In this document: one piece after another, positions 17,929-25,999 of the stretch
How the letters are laid out: each line of letters begins with the position of its first letter
Numbering within the stretch: the stretch's first letter is position 1
Assembly (NCBI GenBank): GCA_052380005.1
Contig: JBQTCJ010000002.1
DNA length: 64,000 nt
Reading direction: 5' to 3' (one strand)
Origin: Salinarimonas sp052380005
Lineage (GTDB): Bacteria; Pseudomonadota; Alphaproteobacteria; Rhizobiales; Beijerinckiaceae
Translations under genes and position numbers: made by a program
The notes under the pieces: generated by a model
What the model was told of the DNA's origin: nothing
Seen by the model: only the letters and a program-made list of their open reading frames with translations
Database searches by the model: none

Positions 17929-18884
17929 GCGGGCCTCCCCGAGGTGCGGCCGTAGCGGGCGTAGAGCCAGGGGGTGAGGACGCACAGCACGGTCAACAGC
18001 ATCACGGTGGCCGCGGCGGTGCCCAGCCCGACGTTGGCGCGCTCGAAGAGGTGGTCCATCACGAACTTCGCCGGGACCTCGGTGGCGATGCCGGGCCCGC
18101 CCTTCGTCATGGCGACGACGAGGTCGTAGAGCTTCACCACCGCGATCGCGAGCAGCACGGTCGCCGTCACGATCATCGGCCCGATCAAGGGGAGCACGAT
18201 GGAGAGGTAGTACCGCCAGGCCGGGATGCCGTCGACGCGCGCGGCCTTCCACAGGTCGGGGTCGACGCCGCGCAGGCCCGCGAGCAGGATCACCATGACG
18301 AGGCCGGAGGATTGCCAGACGCCCGCCAGCACGAGGGCGTAGAGGGCGGTATCGCCGTCCGCGAGCCAGGCGAACTCGAAGCCGGTGAAGCCCGCTTCCC
18401 GCACGGCGCGTTGGAGGCCGAGCTCGGGGTTCAGGAACCATTGCCAGGCGAGCCCGGTGACGATGAAGGAGAGCGCGTGGGGGTAGAGGTAGATCGTGCG
18501 CAGCACGCCCTCCGCCTTCACCCGCTGGTCGATGAGCACCGCGAGGAGGAAGCCCAGCAGGAGGCAGGCCGCGATGAACAGCACGCCGAACACGACCATG
18601 TTCTGCAGCGACATCAGGAAGCGCGCGTTGGCGAAGAGACGCTCGTACTGCTCGAGACCGACGAAGTCGTAGGTCGGCAGCAGCTTCGAGCTCGTCATCG
18701 AGAGCCGGACCGTCCACGCCATGGCGCCGAGATAGACGATGCCGACGACGACCGCCATCGGCGCGAGCGCCAGGAGGGTGGAGGGGCGGATGCGCCGGCG
18801 TCCGCGCCGGGCGGAGCCGGCGGGGGTGGCGACATCCACGCGAGCGGGCAGCCGCTCGCGCTCCTTCGTGAGCAGGGTGTGCAT
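17925..18884 (-). CDS. Carbohydrate ABC transporter permease (MalF/UgpA-like)
   Basis: 319 residues with six predicted helices. The first is in LLALAPMAVVVGIVYLGAMA, and the EAA loop is LWKAARVDGIPAWRYYLSIV. The Arg-rich N-terminal tail (residues 20-35) is cytoplasmic. This is the partner permease of the CUT1-type sugar importer. A stem-loop lies between it and the upstream binding-protein gene (18941-18974), which could allow the binding protein to be made in excess over the membrane subunits. Confidence 0.92.
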   Translation of the reverse strand: MHTLLTKERERLPARVDVATPAGSARRGRRRIRPSTLLALAPMAVVVGIVYLGAMAWTVRLSMTSSKLLPTYDFVGLEQYERLFANARFLMSLQNMVVFGVLFIAACLLLGFLLAVLIDQRVKAEGVLRTIYLYPHALSFIVTGLAWQWFLNPELGLQRAVREAGFTGFEFAWLADGDTALYALVLAGVWQSSGLVMVILLAGLRGVDPDLWKAARVDGIPAWRYYLSIVLPLIGPMIVTATVLLAIAVVKLYDLVVAMTKGGPGIATEVPAKFVMDHLFERANVGLGTAAATVMLLTVLCVLTPWLYARYGRTSGRPA

Positions 18885-18940
18885 GACCTCGTCTCCCGGG
18901 GCGCGGCTCGCGCGGCGCCGATCCGTGGGGAAGGCGGGCC

Positions 18941-18974
18941 GCCCCGGAGGAACCTCGTGCGGAGGTTTTGGGGC
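18941..18974 (-). other. Intergenic stem-loop between the binding-protein and permease genes
   Basis: AACCTC (18951-18956) and GAGGTT (18962-18967) form a perfect 6-bp stem with a 5-nt loop. Outside this, GCCCC (18941-18945) pairs with GGGGC (18970-18974). In the mRNA it follows the binding-protein stop at 18993. Such structures often protect or attenuate the binding-protein message; that role is inferred. Confidence 0.5.
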
Positions 18975-18992
18975 GACCCGGTGGGCCGAGGG

Positions 18993-20249
18993 TCAGCCGG
19001 CGACCTCCATCGCCTCGCGGAAGCGCGCGACGAACGTGTCGGCGTCCATGGACCGGTCGTTCCAGTACTGCGTGATCACGTCGTCGACGGCGCCGACGAG
19101 ATCGGAGGAGGCGACGAGGTTGACCTGCGGCACCTGCTTGGCAGGGTCCGACATGACCTCGGCGCCGCGCTGGGCGCAGGCGTCCATGCCCGACACGTCG
19201 ACGTCCGAGCGCACGGGGATCGAGCCCTTCACCGTGTTGAAGGCGATCTGCGCCTCGGGGCTGAACATCACCTGCGCGAGCAGCTCCTGCGCGGCGCGCT
19301 GCGCCTCGTCGTCGGTGCGCGGGAAGACGAAGACGTCGCCCCCGATGATCAGCGCCTCGTGCGCGCCCACCAGCGTGCAGCCGTACTCCTCGCCGGGCGT
19401 CTGTCCGGCGGCGAGGAACTCGCCCTTGGCCCAGTCGCCCATCAGCTGCATGGCGGCGCGACCGGTGACGACGAGGTTCGTCGTCTCGTTCCAGCTCCGG
19501 CCGGGGCTGCCCTCGTCGACGATGTCGCGCAGGCGCCCGAACACGTCCGCGACGGCGCGGAACTCGTCGGTGTCCAGCGCCGCGACGTCGTTTCGCGCAT
19601 AGAGCCTGTCGTAGAGCTCCGGGCCGCCGTGACCGGCGAGGACGGCGTTGAAGAGCGTGCGCTCCTGCCAGGGCTCGCCGCCCTGGGCGAAGGCGATCTT
19701 GCCCGTGGCCTCGATCGCCTCGGCGGCGGCGAGCACGTCGTCCCACGTCTGCGGCGGGGCGACGCCCGCCTCCTCGAGGACGGCATTGCTGTAGAACATC
19801 CAGTTCTGGCCGTGGATGTTGACCGGCACGGCGTAGATCTCGCCCTCGTAGCTGATCGCCTCGACGAAGGAAGCGGGAATGAGGTCGCGCCAGCCGCCCT
19901 GCGACGCCACGCTCTCGATGTCGTTGAGGAGCCCGCCGGCGGCGACTTCCTCGAACTGGCGACCCGTGTTGAACTGCATGGCGGTCGGCGCGTCGCCGCC
20001 GACGATGCGGTTGATGCCCGCGGTTCGGGCGTTGGTGCCGCCGGCGATGGCGGTGTCCACCCAGGTGCCCCCGGCCGCCTCGAAGCGGGAGACGAATTCC
20101 TGGAGCGCGGCGGATTCGCCGCCGGAGGTCCACCAATGGATGACCTCGGCCTCCTGGGCGGCGGCGGGCATGGTGACGGAGGCTGAGGCGGCGAGCGCGA
20201 TGGCGGAGGCCGCGCAGGCGGCGAGCGCCGCCCTCTTCAAAGAGCGCAT
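18993..20249 (-). CDS. Sugar ABC transporter substrate-binding protein
   Basis: 418 residues with a clear Sec signal peptide: MRSLKRAALAACAASAIALA then an Ala-rich stretch, with cleavage likely after AAAQ near residue 32. The mature part opens EVIHWWTSGGESAALQEFV, the standard start of cluster 1 carbohydrate-binding proteins. It captures the sugar in the periplasm for the downstream permease/ATPase complex. It is the first gene of the operon. The upstream region carries a strong promoter (20306-20333) overlapped by LacI-type operator sequence, so it is probably repressed by the divergent LacI protein until the sugar is present. Confidence 0.93.
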   Translation of the reverse strand: MRSLKRAALAACAASAIALAASASVTMPAAAQEAEVIHWWTSGGESAALQEFVSRFEAAGGTWVDTAIAGGTNARTAGINRIVGGDAPTAMQFNTGRQFEEVAAGGLLNDIESVASQGGWRDLIPASFVEAISYEGEIYAVPVNIHGQNWMFYSNAVLEEAGVAPPQTWDDVLAAAEAIEATGKIAFAQGGEPWQERTLFNAVLAGHGGPELYDRLYARNDVAALDTDEFRAVADVFGRLRDIVDEGSPGRSWNETTNLVVTGRAAMQLMGDWAKGEFLAAGQTPGEEYGCTLVGAHEALIIGGDVFVFPRTDDEAQRAAQELLAQVMFSPEAQIAFNTVKGSIPVRSDVDVSGMDACAQRGAEVMSDPAKQVPQVNLVASSDLVGAVDDVITQYWNDRSMDADTFVARFREAMEVAG

Positions 20250-20295
20250 GGTCGTTCCCTTTCCCTGGTGACGCGACCGTTGGCCGGCCGTCGAT

Positions 20296-20324
20296 TTGCA
20301 ACGTTACGATACGCCGCTTACAGT
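20296..20324 (+). promoter_or_regulatory. Candidate sigma70 promoter for the LacI gene
   Basis: TTGCAA (20296-20301) and TACAGT (20319-20324) are separated by 17 bp on the plus strand, a good sigma70 match in a GC-rich genome. It overlaps the divergent promoter of the importer operon and an operator half-site, so one bound LacI dimer could control both directions. Confidence 0.45.
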
Positions 20325-20333
20325 GTGCGTCAA
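20306..20333 (-). promoter_or_regulatory. Candidate sigma70 promoter for the sugar importer operon
   Basis: On the minus strand TTGACG (20333-20328) and TATCGT (20311-20306) are separated by 16 bp, about 57 bp upstream of the binding-protein ATG. The -10 box lies inside the degenerate operator copy (20295-20310), so repressor binding there would block polymerase. Confidence 0.55.
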
Positions 20334-20346
20334 TGGCTTGGGGAGA

Positions 20347-20368
20347 AAAATCGTAACGTTACGATTTT
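20347..20368. promoter_or_regulatory. Perfect 22-bp palindrome, probable LacI-family operator
   Basis: The core ATCGTAACGTTACGAT is a perfect palindrome. The symmetry extends with AAA/TTT on both sides to 22 bp, centred between 20357 and 20358. A second, degenerate copy sharing AACGTTACGAT lies at 20300-20310, 55 bp away centre to centre (about five helical turns). A central CG with AT-rich outer arms is typical of LacI/PurR-family operators. Binding by the adjacent LacI product is inferred. Confidence 0.75.
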
Positions 20369-20433
20369 GCAGTGCACAATCTGAGGTGAACAATGACGGA
20401 ACGATGCGAAGGCGCGCGCCACCGGAGGGCGCC

Positions 20434-21459
20434 ATGACGCGTCATGCCTCGAAGGCCACGCTGAAGACGCTGGCGCAGGAGCTCGAGCTCTCGATCACCA
20501 CCGTCTCGCGGGCGCTCAAGGACGGGCCGGAGGTGCGCCCCGAGACGATCGCTCGGGTCAAGCAGGCGGCGGCGCGCCTCGGCTATGCGCCCGATCGCAG
20601 CGCGGTGAACCTGCGCACCGGTCGCACCGGCACGATCGCCGTCCTGTTCTTCGTGCCTCACGCCTACGACGACGTCGGCGACGGCAGCATCACGGCCATC
20701 ATCGAAGGCGTCTGCCGGCGGCTCGACGGGCTCGACTACACGCCCGTGGTCCAGCTGCTGACGCTCGAGGTCGACGGGCTCGCGCGCGTGCGGCGCATCG
20801 TCGAGGGCAAGCTCGCCGACGGCATCATCCTCTCGGGCACGACGCCGCAGGACGAGCGCGTACGCTGGATGCTCGAGCGGCGCTTCCCCTTCGTCACGTT
20901 CGGCCGAACCGAGCTGTTCACGCCCCATCCCTGGTACGACGTCGACAACGAGCTCGCGGCGCACCAGGCGACGGCGCACGCCCTCGCGGGAGGCCGGCGC
21001 AGGATCGCGCTTCTCAATCCGCCCGAGGCCCTCACCTTCGCCCGTCAGCGATTAGCCGGCTATCAGCGTGCGTTGGCGGAGGTGGGGATCGCCTACGATC
21101 CCGCCCTCGTCGTCCATGGCGGCCTCGGCGCCGGCGAGAGCCGCGCGGCGACCCGCGCGCTGTGCGCCACGGACGAGCCGCCGACCGCCATCGTCTGCGC
21201 CACCGGCGTCGTGGCCATCGGCGCCTGCGCGGGCTTGCGCGACCTCGGCCTCGAGCCCGGCCGCGACGTCCTCGTGGTGAGCCGCGACGGCACGCGCATG
21301 GCGAGCTACCTGGAGCCGCCGCTGCCCACCTGCTTCGCCTCGCTCTCGGACACGGGCTGGCATCTCGCCGACTTCCTGCTGCGGGCCCTCGACGGCGCCC
21401 CCCCGGAGGACCTACAGATGCTCGTCGAGACGACGCTCGTGCCCGGAGACCGCCGATGA
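20434..21459 (+). CDS. LacI-family transcriptional regulator
   Basis: 341 residues from the ATG at 20434, preceded by a strong GGAGGGC Shine-Dalgarno. In-frame starts further upstream (20404, 20296) lack a good site, and the furthest lies inside the operator region. The N-terminal helix-turn-helix and hinge are textbook: LKTLAQELELSITTVSRALK, then RVKQAAARLGYAPDRSAVNL. The rest is a periplasmic-binding-protein fold for a sugar effector. It probably represses the divergent importer operon and itself through the 22-bp palindrome. It overlaps the following Gfo/Idh gene by 4 bp. Confidence 0.92.
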   Translation: MTRHASKATLKTLAQELELSITTVSRALKDGPEVRPETIARVKQAAARLGYAPDRSAVNLRTGRTGTIAVLFFVPHAYDDVGDGSITAIIEGVCRRLDGLDYTPVVQLLTLEVDGLARVRRIVEGKLADGIILSGTTPQDERVRWMLERRFPFVTFGRTELFTPHPWYDVDNELAAHQATAHALAGGRRRIALLNPPEALTFARQRLAGYQRALAEVGIAYDPALVVHGGLGAGESRAATRALCATDEPPTAIVCATGVVAIGACAGLRDLGLEPGRDVLVVSRDGTRMASYLEPPLPTCFASLSDTGWHLADFLLRALDGAPPEDLQMLVETTLVPGDRR

Positions 21460-22475
21460 CGACCGACGATGCCGCCCTCGCACCCGTGCGCTTCGGCGTG
21501 CTCGGCGCCTCCAAGATCGGGCGGGAGAAGGTGATCCCCGCGATGCGTGCGAGCCCGCTGTGCGAGGTCGTCGCCATCGCCTCGCGCGACGAGGCCCGGG
21601 CGCGGGCGGAGGCCGATGCGCTCGGGATCGCGCACGCCTACGGCTCCTACGAAGCCCTGATCGCGGACGACGACGTCGAGGCGGTCTACATCCCGCTGCC
21701 GAACCACCTGCACGTGCCCTACACCCTCGCCGCTGCGCAAGCGGGCAAGCACGTGCTGTGCGAGAAGCCGATCGCCTGCACGGCGGCGGAGGCACGGGCG
21801 CTGCGCGACCTGCCGCCCGGCCCGGTCGTGGCCGAGGCCTACATGATCCGCCATCATCCGCAATGGCGGCGTGCCCGCGCGCTGATCGCGGAGGGGGCGA
21901 TCGGCGCGCCGACGCACGTGCACGTCTCCTTCTCGTTCTTCAACCGCGATCCCGCGAACATCCGCAACCGGCTCGCGTACGGCGGCGGCGCGCTCCTCGA
22001 CATCGGCGGCTACGCCATCATGTCGGCGCGCCTCCTCCTCGACGCCGACCCGGTGCGCGCGCTCGCGGTGATCGACCGCGACCCGGACACCGGTGTCGAC
22101 CGCGAGGTCGGCGGCCTCGTCGATCTCGGCGCCGGCCGGCGGCTCACCTTCGCGGTGGGGACGCAGCGCGCGCCCGGCCAATGGGTGCGGGTCGAGGGGA
22201 AGGAGGGCGACCTCGTCCTCGACGCGTTCCCGTTCAACGCGCGCGCCGACGTCGGCAACCGGATCAGGGTGGTGAGGGCCGGCGAAGAGTGCATCGAGGA
22301 GGTCGCACCAGCGGACCAGTACCGCCTCCAGGCGGAGGCCTTCTGCCGCGCCGTGCGGGGCGAGCCCGCCGCACGCGATGCGCTCACGGGCGTCGACAGC
22401 GCGCTCGTGACTCTGCGTACGGTCGACGCGCTCTTCCGCTCGGAGCGAACGGGGGCGTTCGAGACGGTCGGGTGA
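21456..22475 (+). CDS. Gfo/Idh/MocA-family oxidoreductase, second copy
   Basis: 339 residues. The Rossmann motif is RFGVLGASKIGREKVIPAM, and the catalytic motif is HVLCEKPIACTAAEA. In the C-terminal half GGGALLDIGGYAIMSARLLL fits the substrate domain. The ATG overlaps the LacI stop by 4 bp (ATGA), so the dehydrogenase is translated together with its presumed regulator, on the opposite strand from the importer. It differs from the Gfo/Idh protein at 13925, so the island has two dehydrogenases that may act on different positions or sugars. Confidence 0.9.
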   Translation: MTTDDAALAPVRFGVLGASKIGREKVIPAMRASPLCEVVAIASRDEARARAEADALGIAHAYGSYEALIADDDVEAVYIPLPNHLHVPYTLAAAQAGKHVLCEKPIACTAAEARALRDLPPGPVVAEAYMIRHHPQWRRARALIAEGAIGAPTHVHVSFSFFNRDPANIRNRLAYGGGALLDIGGYAIMSARLLLDADPVRALAVIDRDPDTGVDREVGGLVDLGAGRRLTFAVGTQRAPGQWVRVEGKEGDLVLDAFPFNARADVGNRIRVVRAGEECIEEVAPADQYRLQAEAFCRAVRGEPAARDALTGVDSALVTLRTVDALFRSERTGAFETVG

Positions 22476-22490
22476 GGCATCGCCGTGCGC

Positions 22491-22814
22491 TCAGGCGCGC
22501 GGCCCCGGCTCGCGCCCGCGTCCGACGAGCCGCCGCAGCCCCCGCCAGATCCCGACGAGGACCGGCAGGGCGAGGGCGAGCCAGACCTCGGCGACCACGA
22601 GGCCCGCCAGCGCTCCGAGCACCAGGAGCACGAGCGCCTCGCCGAGCGGCGCGCCGAGTGCCGAGAGCGCGGACAGCGCCAGCGCGACGAGCGCGGTTCC
22701 GAGCCGCACGACCAGGCGCCGGCCGCTCGCCAGCGCCAGGACGAGGGGGGCGATCAGCACGATGGGGCTCGTGGCGACGTCGAGCCAATGGGCGAAGAGC
22801 GGGAGCGCGGGCAC
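22491..22814 (-). CDS. Hypothetical small membrane protein
   Basis: 107 residues if translation starts at the GTG at 22814. The frame stays open further upstream but would then run through the terC terminator hairpin. The protein is nearly all hydrophobic, with about three or four segments (SPIVLIAPLVLALASG, TALVALALSALSALG, EALVLLVLGALAGLVVAEVW) and an Arg-rich cytoplasmic tail. I do not recognise a family. It ends 15 bp from the convergent Gfo/Idh gene. No strong ribosome-binding site is visible, so the start is uncertain. Confidence 0.5.
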   Translation of the reverse strand: MPALPLFAHWLDVATSPIVLIAPLVLALASGRRLVVRLGTALVALALSALSALGAPLGEALVLLVLGALAGLVVAEVWLALALPVLVGIWRGLRRLVGRGREPGPRA

Positions 22815-22840
22815 GTCCGGGGCCCTCGATGGAAACGGGA

Positions 22841-22869
22841 GAGCCCCCGCGGCAGGGCCGCGGGGGCTC
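22841..22869 (-). terminator. Rho-independent-like terminator after the terC-family gene
   Basis: GAGCCCCCGCGGC (22841-22853) and GCCGCGGGGGCTC (22857-22869) are perfect complements with a 3-nt loop. The hairpin starts 8 bp past the terC stop codon in the direction of transcription. It is followed on the minus strand by TCCCGTTTCC, a short T-containing stretch. Confidence 0.7.
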
Positions 22870-22876
22870 GGAGGCG

Positions 22877-23917
22877 TCAGCCGATGCGCTCGGCGGGCGG
22901 GACCTCGACGGCGACGGGCACCGGAACCGGCAGGGGCTCGGGCACGGTGCGCGTCTTCCACAGGCTGAACAGGAAACCCGCGGCGAGGAGCCCGAAGGTC
23001 ACGCCGAGCGAGACCGGCGGAGGGAACTTCTCCCAGCCCATCAGGTCGGCGACGAAGATCTTCGAGCCGATGAACACCAGCACGGCCGAGAGCGCATACT
23101 TGAGGTACTCGAACCTGTGCACCAGCGCCGAGAGCATGAAGAACATCGCCCGAAGCCCCAGGATCGCGAAGATGTTGGAGGTGAAGACGATGAACGGGTC
23201 CGTGGTGATCGTGAAGATCGCGGGGATCGAATCCACCGCGAAGATCACGTCCGCGAGCTCGACGCAGACCAGCGCCAGGAAGAGCGGCGTCGCGTGCCAG
23301 GCGAGGCGGCCCGTCTTCGCGGCCGGCAGCTTGAGCCAGAACCGGTCCTGGTCCACGCGGTCCGTGACGTGGAAGCGCTGGCGCATGAACTTCAGGACGG
23401 CGTTATTCTCGACGTCGTGGTGTTCGTCGCCGCCCGCCGACATCAGCATCTTGATGCCGGTGAAGATCAGGAAGGCGGCGAAGAGGTAGAGGATCCAGTG
23501 GAACTGGGCGACGAGACCGGCGCCGAGCCCGATCATGATGCCGCGCAGCACGATCACGCCCAGGATGCCCCAGAACAGGATCCTGTGCTGGTAGGCGCGC
23601 GGGATGCCGAAATAAGCCAGGATGACGCCGATGACGAAGACGTTGTCCATCGAGAGGCTCTTCTCGACGGCGTAGCCCGTCAGGTACTGCATGCCCGAAT
23701 CGGGGCCGAGATACCACCAGACGAAGCCGCCGTACGAGAGGCCGAGGCCGATGTAGAACAGCGAGAGGAGGATGCTCTCGCGCAGCTCGATCTCGTGGGC
23801 CTTCCGGTGGAGAACGCCGAGATCGAAGGCTAGGACGAGGCCGACGACGCCGATGAAGGCGAGCCAAAGCCAAGCGGGCTTGCCGAGAAGCTCGGCAGCC
23901 AGGAACGTGAGCTCCAT
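22877..23917 (-). CDS. TerC-family integral membrane protein
   Basis: 346 residues from the ATG at 23917. A longer open frame upstream has no family-like sequence. There are about nine hydrophobic helices. The conserved TerC motifs are KSLSMDNVFVIGVILAYFG and ELADVIFAVDSIPAIF, whose acidic residues sit in the membrane. TerC/Alx proteins are linked to tellurite resistance and to manganese export during protein secretion. No yybP-ykoY (manganese) riboswitch could be recognised upstream. The C-terminal tail is proline/valine-rich (PVPVPVAVEVPP). Confidence 0.92.
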   Translation of the reverse strand: MELTFLAAELLGKPAWLWLAFIGVVGLVLAFDLGVLHRKAHEIELRESILLSLFYIGLGLSYGGFVWWYLGPDSGMQYLTGYAVEKSLSMDNVFVIGVILAYFGIPRAYQHRILFWGILGVIVLRGIMIGLGAGLVAQFHWILYLFAAFLIFTGIKMLMSAGGDEHHDVENNAVLKFMRQRFHVTDRVDQDRFWLKLPAAKTGRLAWHATPLFLALVCVELADVIFAVDSIPAIFTITTDPFIVFTSNIFAILGLRAMFFMLSALVHRFEYLKYALSAVLVFIGSKIFVADLMGWEKFPPPVSLGVTFGLLAAGFLFSLWKTRTVPEPLPVPVPVAVEVPPAERIG

Positions 23918-24034
23918 ATGCGGGGGTGACCGGCGCCGACGAGCCGATGCGAGGATCCGACATCGCGGGATGGTCGGCACGGTCCCGCCAGAGGGGCCCG
24001 GATCCTGGTTGCACGCTCTTCTCTCACGAAACCC

Positions 24035-24054
24035 CATTTCCCACAAGGGAAATG
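24035..24054 (-). terminator. Small perfect hairpin downstream of the MscS-like gene
   Basis: CATTTCCC (24035-24042) and GGGAAATG (24047-24054) pair perfectly around ACAA. The hairpin begins 8 bp after the stop of the MscS-like gene in its direction of transcription and lies before terC, so a terminator separating the two is likely. No long T run follows, so efficiency is uncertain. Confidence 0.5.
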
Positions 24055-24062
24055 CGGGTGCG

Positions 24063-24839
24063 TCACGCGGGGCGCGGCCGCAGCGCCGCGAGCACCGCGA
24101 GGGTCACCGCGCTGCCGGCCGCCTCCGCACCGTCCGTCGGCGCCGTCAGCGTGACATCGACCCTCAGCCGCCCGAGGTCGGTCGTCGAGAACCGGACGCC
24201 GGGCTCACCCTCCCACAGCGCTCCGTCGGCGCGCGCCTCGACGAGCGCGGCGTCCACGGCGGCGCGCAGAGCGCCCGGCGCGAGATCGGGCGGATCGACG
24301 ACCACGGACGTCGTGGCGACGATCCGCGCGCGCAGGGCGGAGAGCCGCCGGATCGGCGTCGACAGGAAGACGCTGTTCGGCACGGTCACCACCTCGCCCG
24401 TGCGCTGGAATGCGCCCGAGCCCGCGGCGAAGGCGTCGATGCGCGTCGCCAGCATGTCGTGGTCGACCACCTCGCCGCGGATCTCGCCGATCTCGACCCA
24501 GTCCCCCACCGAGAAGGGCCGGCTCGAGGCACGCAGCAGCGCGCCGGAGAGGCACGCGATCAGCTCCTTCGTCGCCACCGCGAGCGCCACCGCGACGGCG
24601 GTGAGCGAAAGGGCGAATGTGCGCAGCTGCGGCGCCCAGATCAGCGCGAGCCCGACGAGGAGCAGAATCAGCGTCCCGTTCTTCACCGCCGAGATCGAGC
24701 GCCGCCGCACGTGATCGGGCATCCCCTCCCGCGTCCGCACGAAGCGGATCGCGAGCACGCGCGCGACGAGGAGGCCCGCGAGGAGCAGCGCCGAGGCGAC
24801 GACGTCGAGGGAGAGGAGCTGGACGAGCCCTGGGGGCAT
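24063..24839 (-). CDS. MscS-family mechanosensitive ion channel
   Basis: 258 residues. Three N-terminal membrane segments end in the pore helix LTAVAVALAVATKELIACLSG. The beta domain follows with FSVGDWVEIGEIRGEVVDHD and RTGEVVTVPNSVFLSTPI, the diagnostic MscS signature. The C-terminal alpha/beta domain is short. The channel opens under membrane tension to release solutes after hypo-osmotic shock. It is downstream of the VOC and HD-domain genes on the same strand with a 16-bp gap, but no functional link to them is evident. Confidence 0.9.
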   Translation of the reverse strand: MPPGLVQLLSLDVVASALLLAGLLVARVLAIRFVRTREGMPDHVRRRSISAVKNGTLILLLVGLALIWAPQLRTFALSLTAVAVALAVATKELIACLSGALLRASSRPFSVGDWVEIGEIRGEVVDHDMLATRIDAFAAGSGAFQRTGEVVTVPNSVFLSTPIRRLSALRARIVATTSVVVDPPDLAPGALRAAVDAALVEARADGALWEGEPGVRFSTTDLGRLRVDVTLTAPTDGAEAAGSAVTLAVLAALRPRPA

Positions 24840-24855
24840 GGACGCTGCGCCTCCC

Positions 24856-25275
24856 TCAGGCGGTGATCTCGATCGCGTTGCCGTCAGGATCGGCGATAAT
24901 CGCCTCGTAGAACCCGTCGCCGGTCCGGCGCGGTGGCGCGAGGAGGCGATCCTCCCGAGCGAGGCGCTCCGCGAGGGCGTCGACGGCCTCGGTCGAGCCG
25001 AGCGAGACGGCGATGTGGGCGAGGCCGATGCGCTCCGCGTCCGCCGGCGGCCGGGCCGAGTCGATCCAGGGTGCGCTCATCAGCTCGACCGTGACGTCGC
25101 CGCCGAGCCGCAGGAAGCGCGAGCGGAAGCCGGGGCGCCGCGCGCTCTCGTAGGGCGGGCCGACCTCGGCGCCGAGCACGTCTGCCCAGAAGGCGGCGAG
25201 GCGATCGAGATCCGCGGTCCAGAAGGCGACGTGCGCGATGCGTGCGCGCGGGCGGGCCGTTGCGTCACCGCTCAC
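24856..25275 (-). CDS. VOC-family (glyoxalase/bleomycin-resistance-like) protein
   Basis: 139 residues with two beta-alpha-beta-beta-beta repeats. RIAHVAFWTADLDRLAAFWA opens the first and IGLAHIAVSLGSTEAVDAL the second; the protein ends GFYEAIIADPDGNAIEIT, a typical VOC terminus. His and Glu at the expected metal positions (AHVAF, VELMS, AHIAV, IEIT) suggest a metal site. The family includes glyoxalase I, dioxygenases and resistance proteins; the substrate cannot be assigned. Its start overlaps the HD-domain gene's stop by 4 bp. Confidence 0.85.
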   Translation of the reverse strand: MSGDATARPRARIAHVAFWTADLDRLAAFWADVLGAEVGPPYESARRPGFRSRFLRLGGDVTVELMSAPWIDSARPPADAERIGLAHIAVSLGSTEAVDALAERLAREDRLLAPPRRTGDGFYEAIIADPDGNAIEITA

Positions 25276-25928
25276 GGCCGGGCTCCCGGTTTCGCGTGCT
25301 CCGCCCGCAACGCGGCGACGTCGTGCCCCGCGGCGGCGAGCTTCGCCTCGGCGCGCGCGCGAATCGCGGCGGCGACGGCGCGGAGCGTCGCGTCGTGGGC
25401 GCAGGGGCCGTCCATCTTCGTCCAGACGAGGCCGAGCTCGACGGGCTCCCAGGTCTCGATGTCCGCGAGGTTGTGCTGAAACTGCACCTCGAGGTGGTCG
25501 AGTGCGCGGGCGAAGAGCGCCTCCGGCGTCGCCCCGTCCTCGAACTCGCGCCAGGCGGCCCCGATCCGCGCGCCGAGATCCGCGGGCAGCCGCGCGCAGA
25601 TCCGCTCCATCGCGGCGGCCTCGGCCTGCATCTTCGCGTCCTTGCGCGCGCTCTTCTCGAAGGAGGGGATGTCGCCGACCTCGGTCTCGGCGATGTCGTG
25701 GACGACGACGAGCTCCAGGGCGCGCGCGACGTCCACCGGATGCTCGAGCCGCGATCCGAGGGAGAGCGCCATCAGCGCCATCATCCAGGTGTGCTCGGCG
25801 ACGCTCTCCCGGCGGCCGTCGGAGAGCCAGGAATGGCGCAGCTCCGTCTTCAGCCGCTCGGCGAGGGCGAGGAAGTCGAGGATGGCGGCGAGGTCGCGGT
25901 CGGTCGGCGTGGCGGGGGCGGCGTCCAT
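25272..25928 (-). CDS. HD-domain phosphohydrolase (YfbR-like)
   Basis: 218 residues from an ATG preceded by GGAGAATCC. The HD metal-binding pattern is clear: His in SVAEHTWMMALMA and the His-Asp pair in VVHDIAETEVGDI, with a later Asp in ARALDHLEVQFQHN. This matches YfbR/YGK1-type 5'-nucleotidases that remove phosphate from deoxynucleoside monophosphates. It lies 71 bp downstream of the acyl-CoA synthetase gene and overlaps the VOC gene by 4 bp. A housekeeping nucleotide role is more likely than involvement in the amide locus. Confidence 0.87.
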   Translation of the reverse strand: MDAAPATPTDRDLAAILDFLALAERLKTELRHSWLSDGRRESVAEHTWMMALMALSLGSRLEHPVDVARALELVVVHDIAETEVGDIPSFEKSARKDAKMQAEAAAMERICARLPADLGARIGAAWREFEDGATPEALFARALDHLEVQFQHNLADIETWEPVELGLVWTKMDGPCAHDATLRAVAAAIRARAEAKLAAAGHDVAALRAEHAKPGARP

Positions 25929-25999
25929 GGATTCTCCATCGGCGTGCCGCGAGCCTATGGCCTTCGCGCCCGCCGATCCAGCCCCGGGAGCGCGCCCGC

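Noticed and set aside
23918..24062. yybP-ykoY manganese riboswitch upstream of terC
   Set aside because: The conserved core pieces are not visible; the one clear hairpin (24035-24054) looks like the terminator of the MscS gene.
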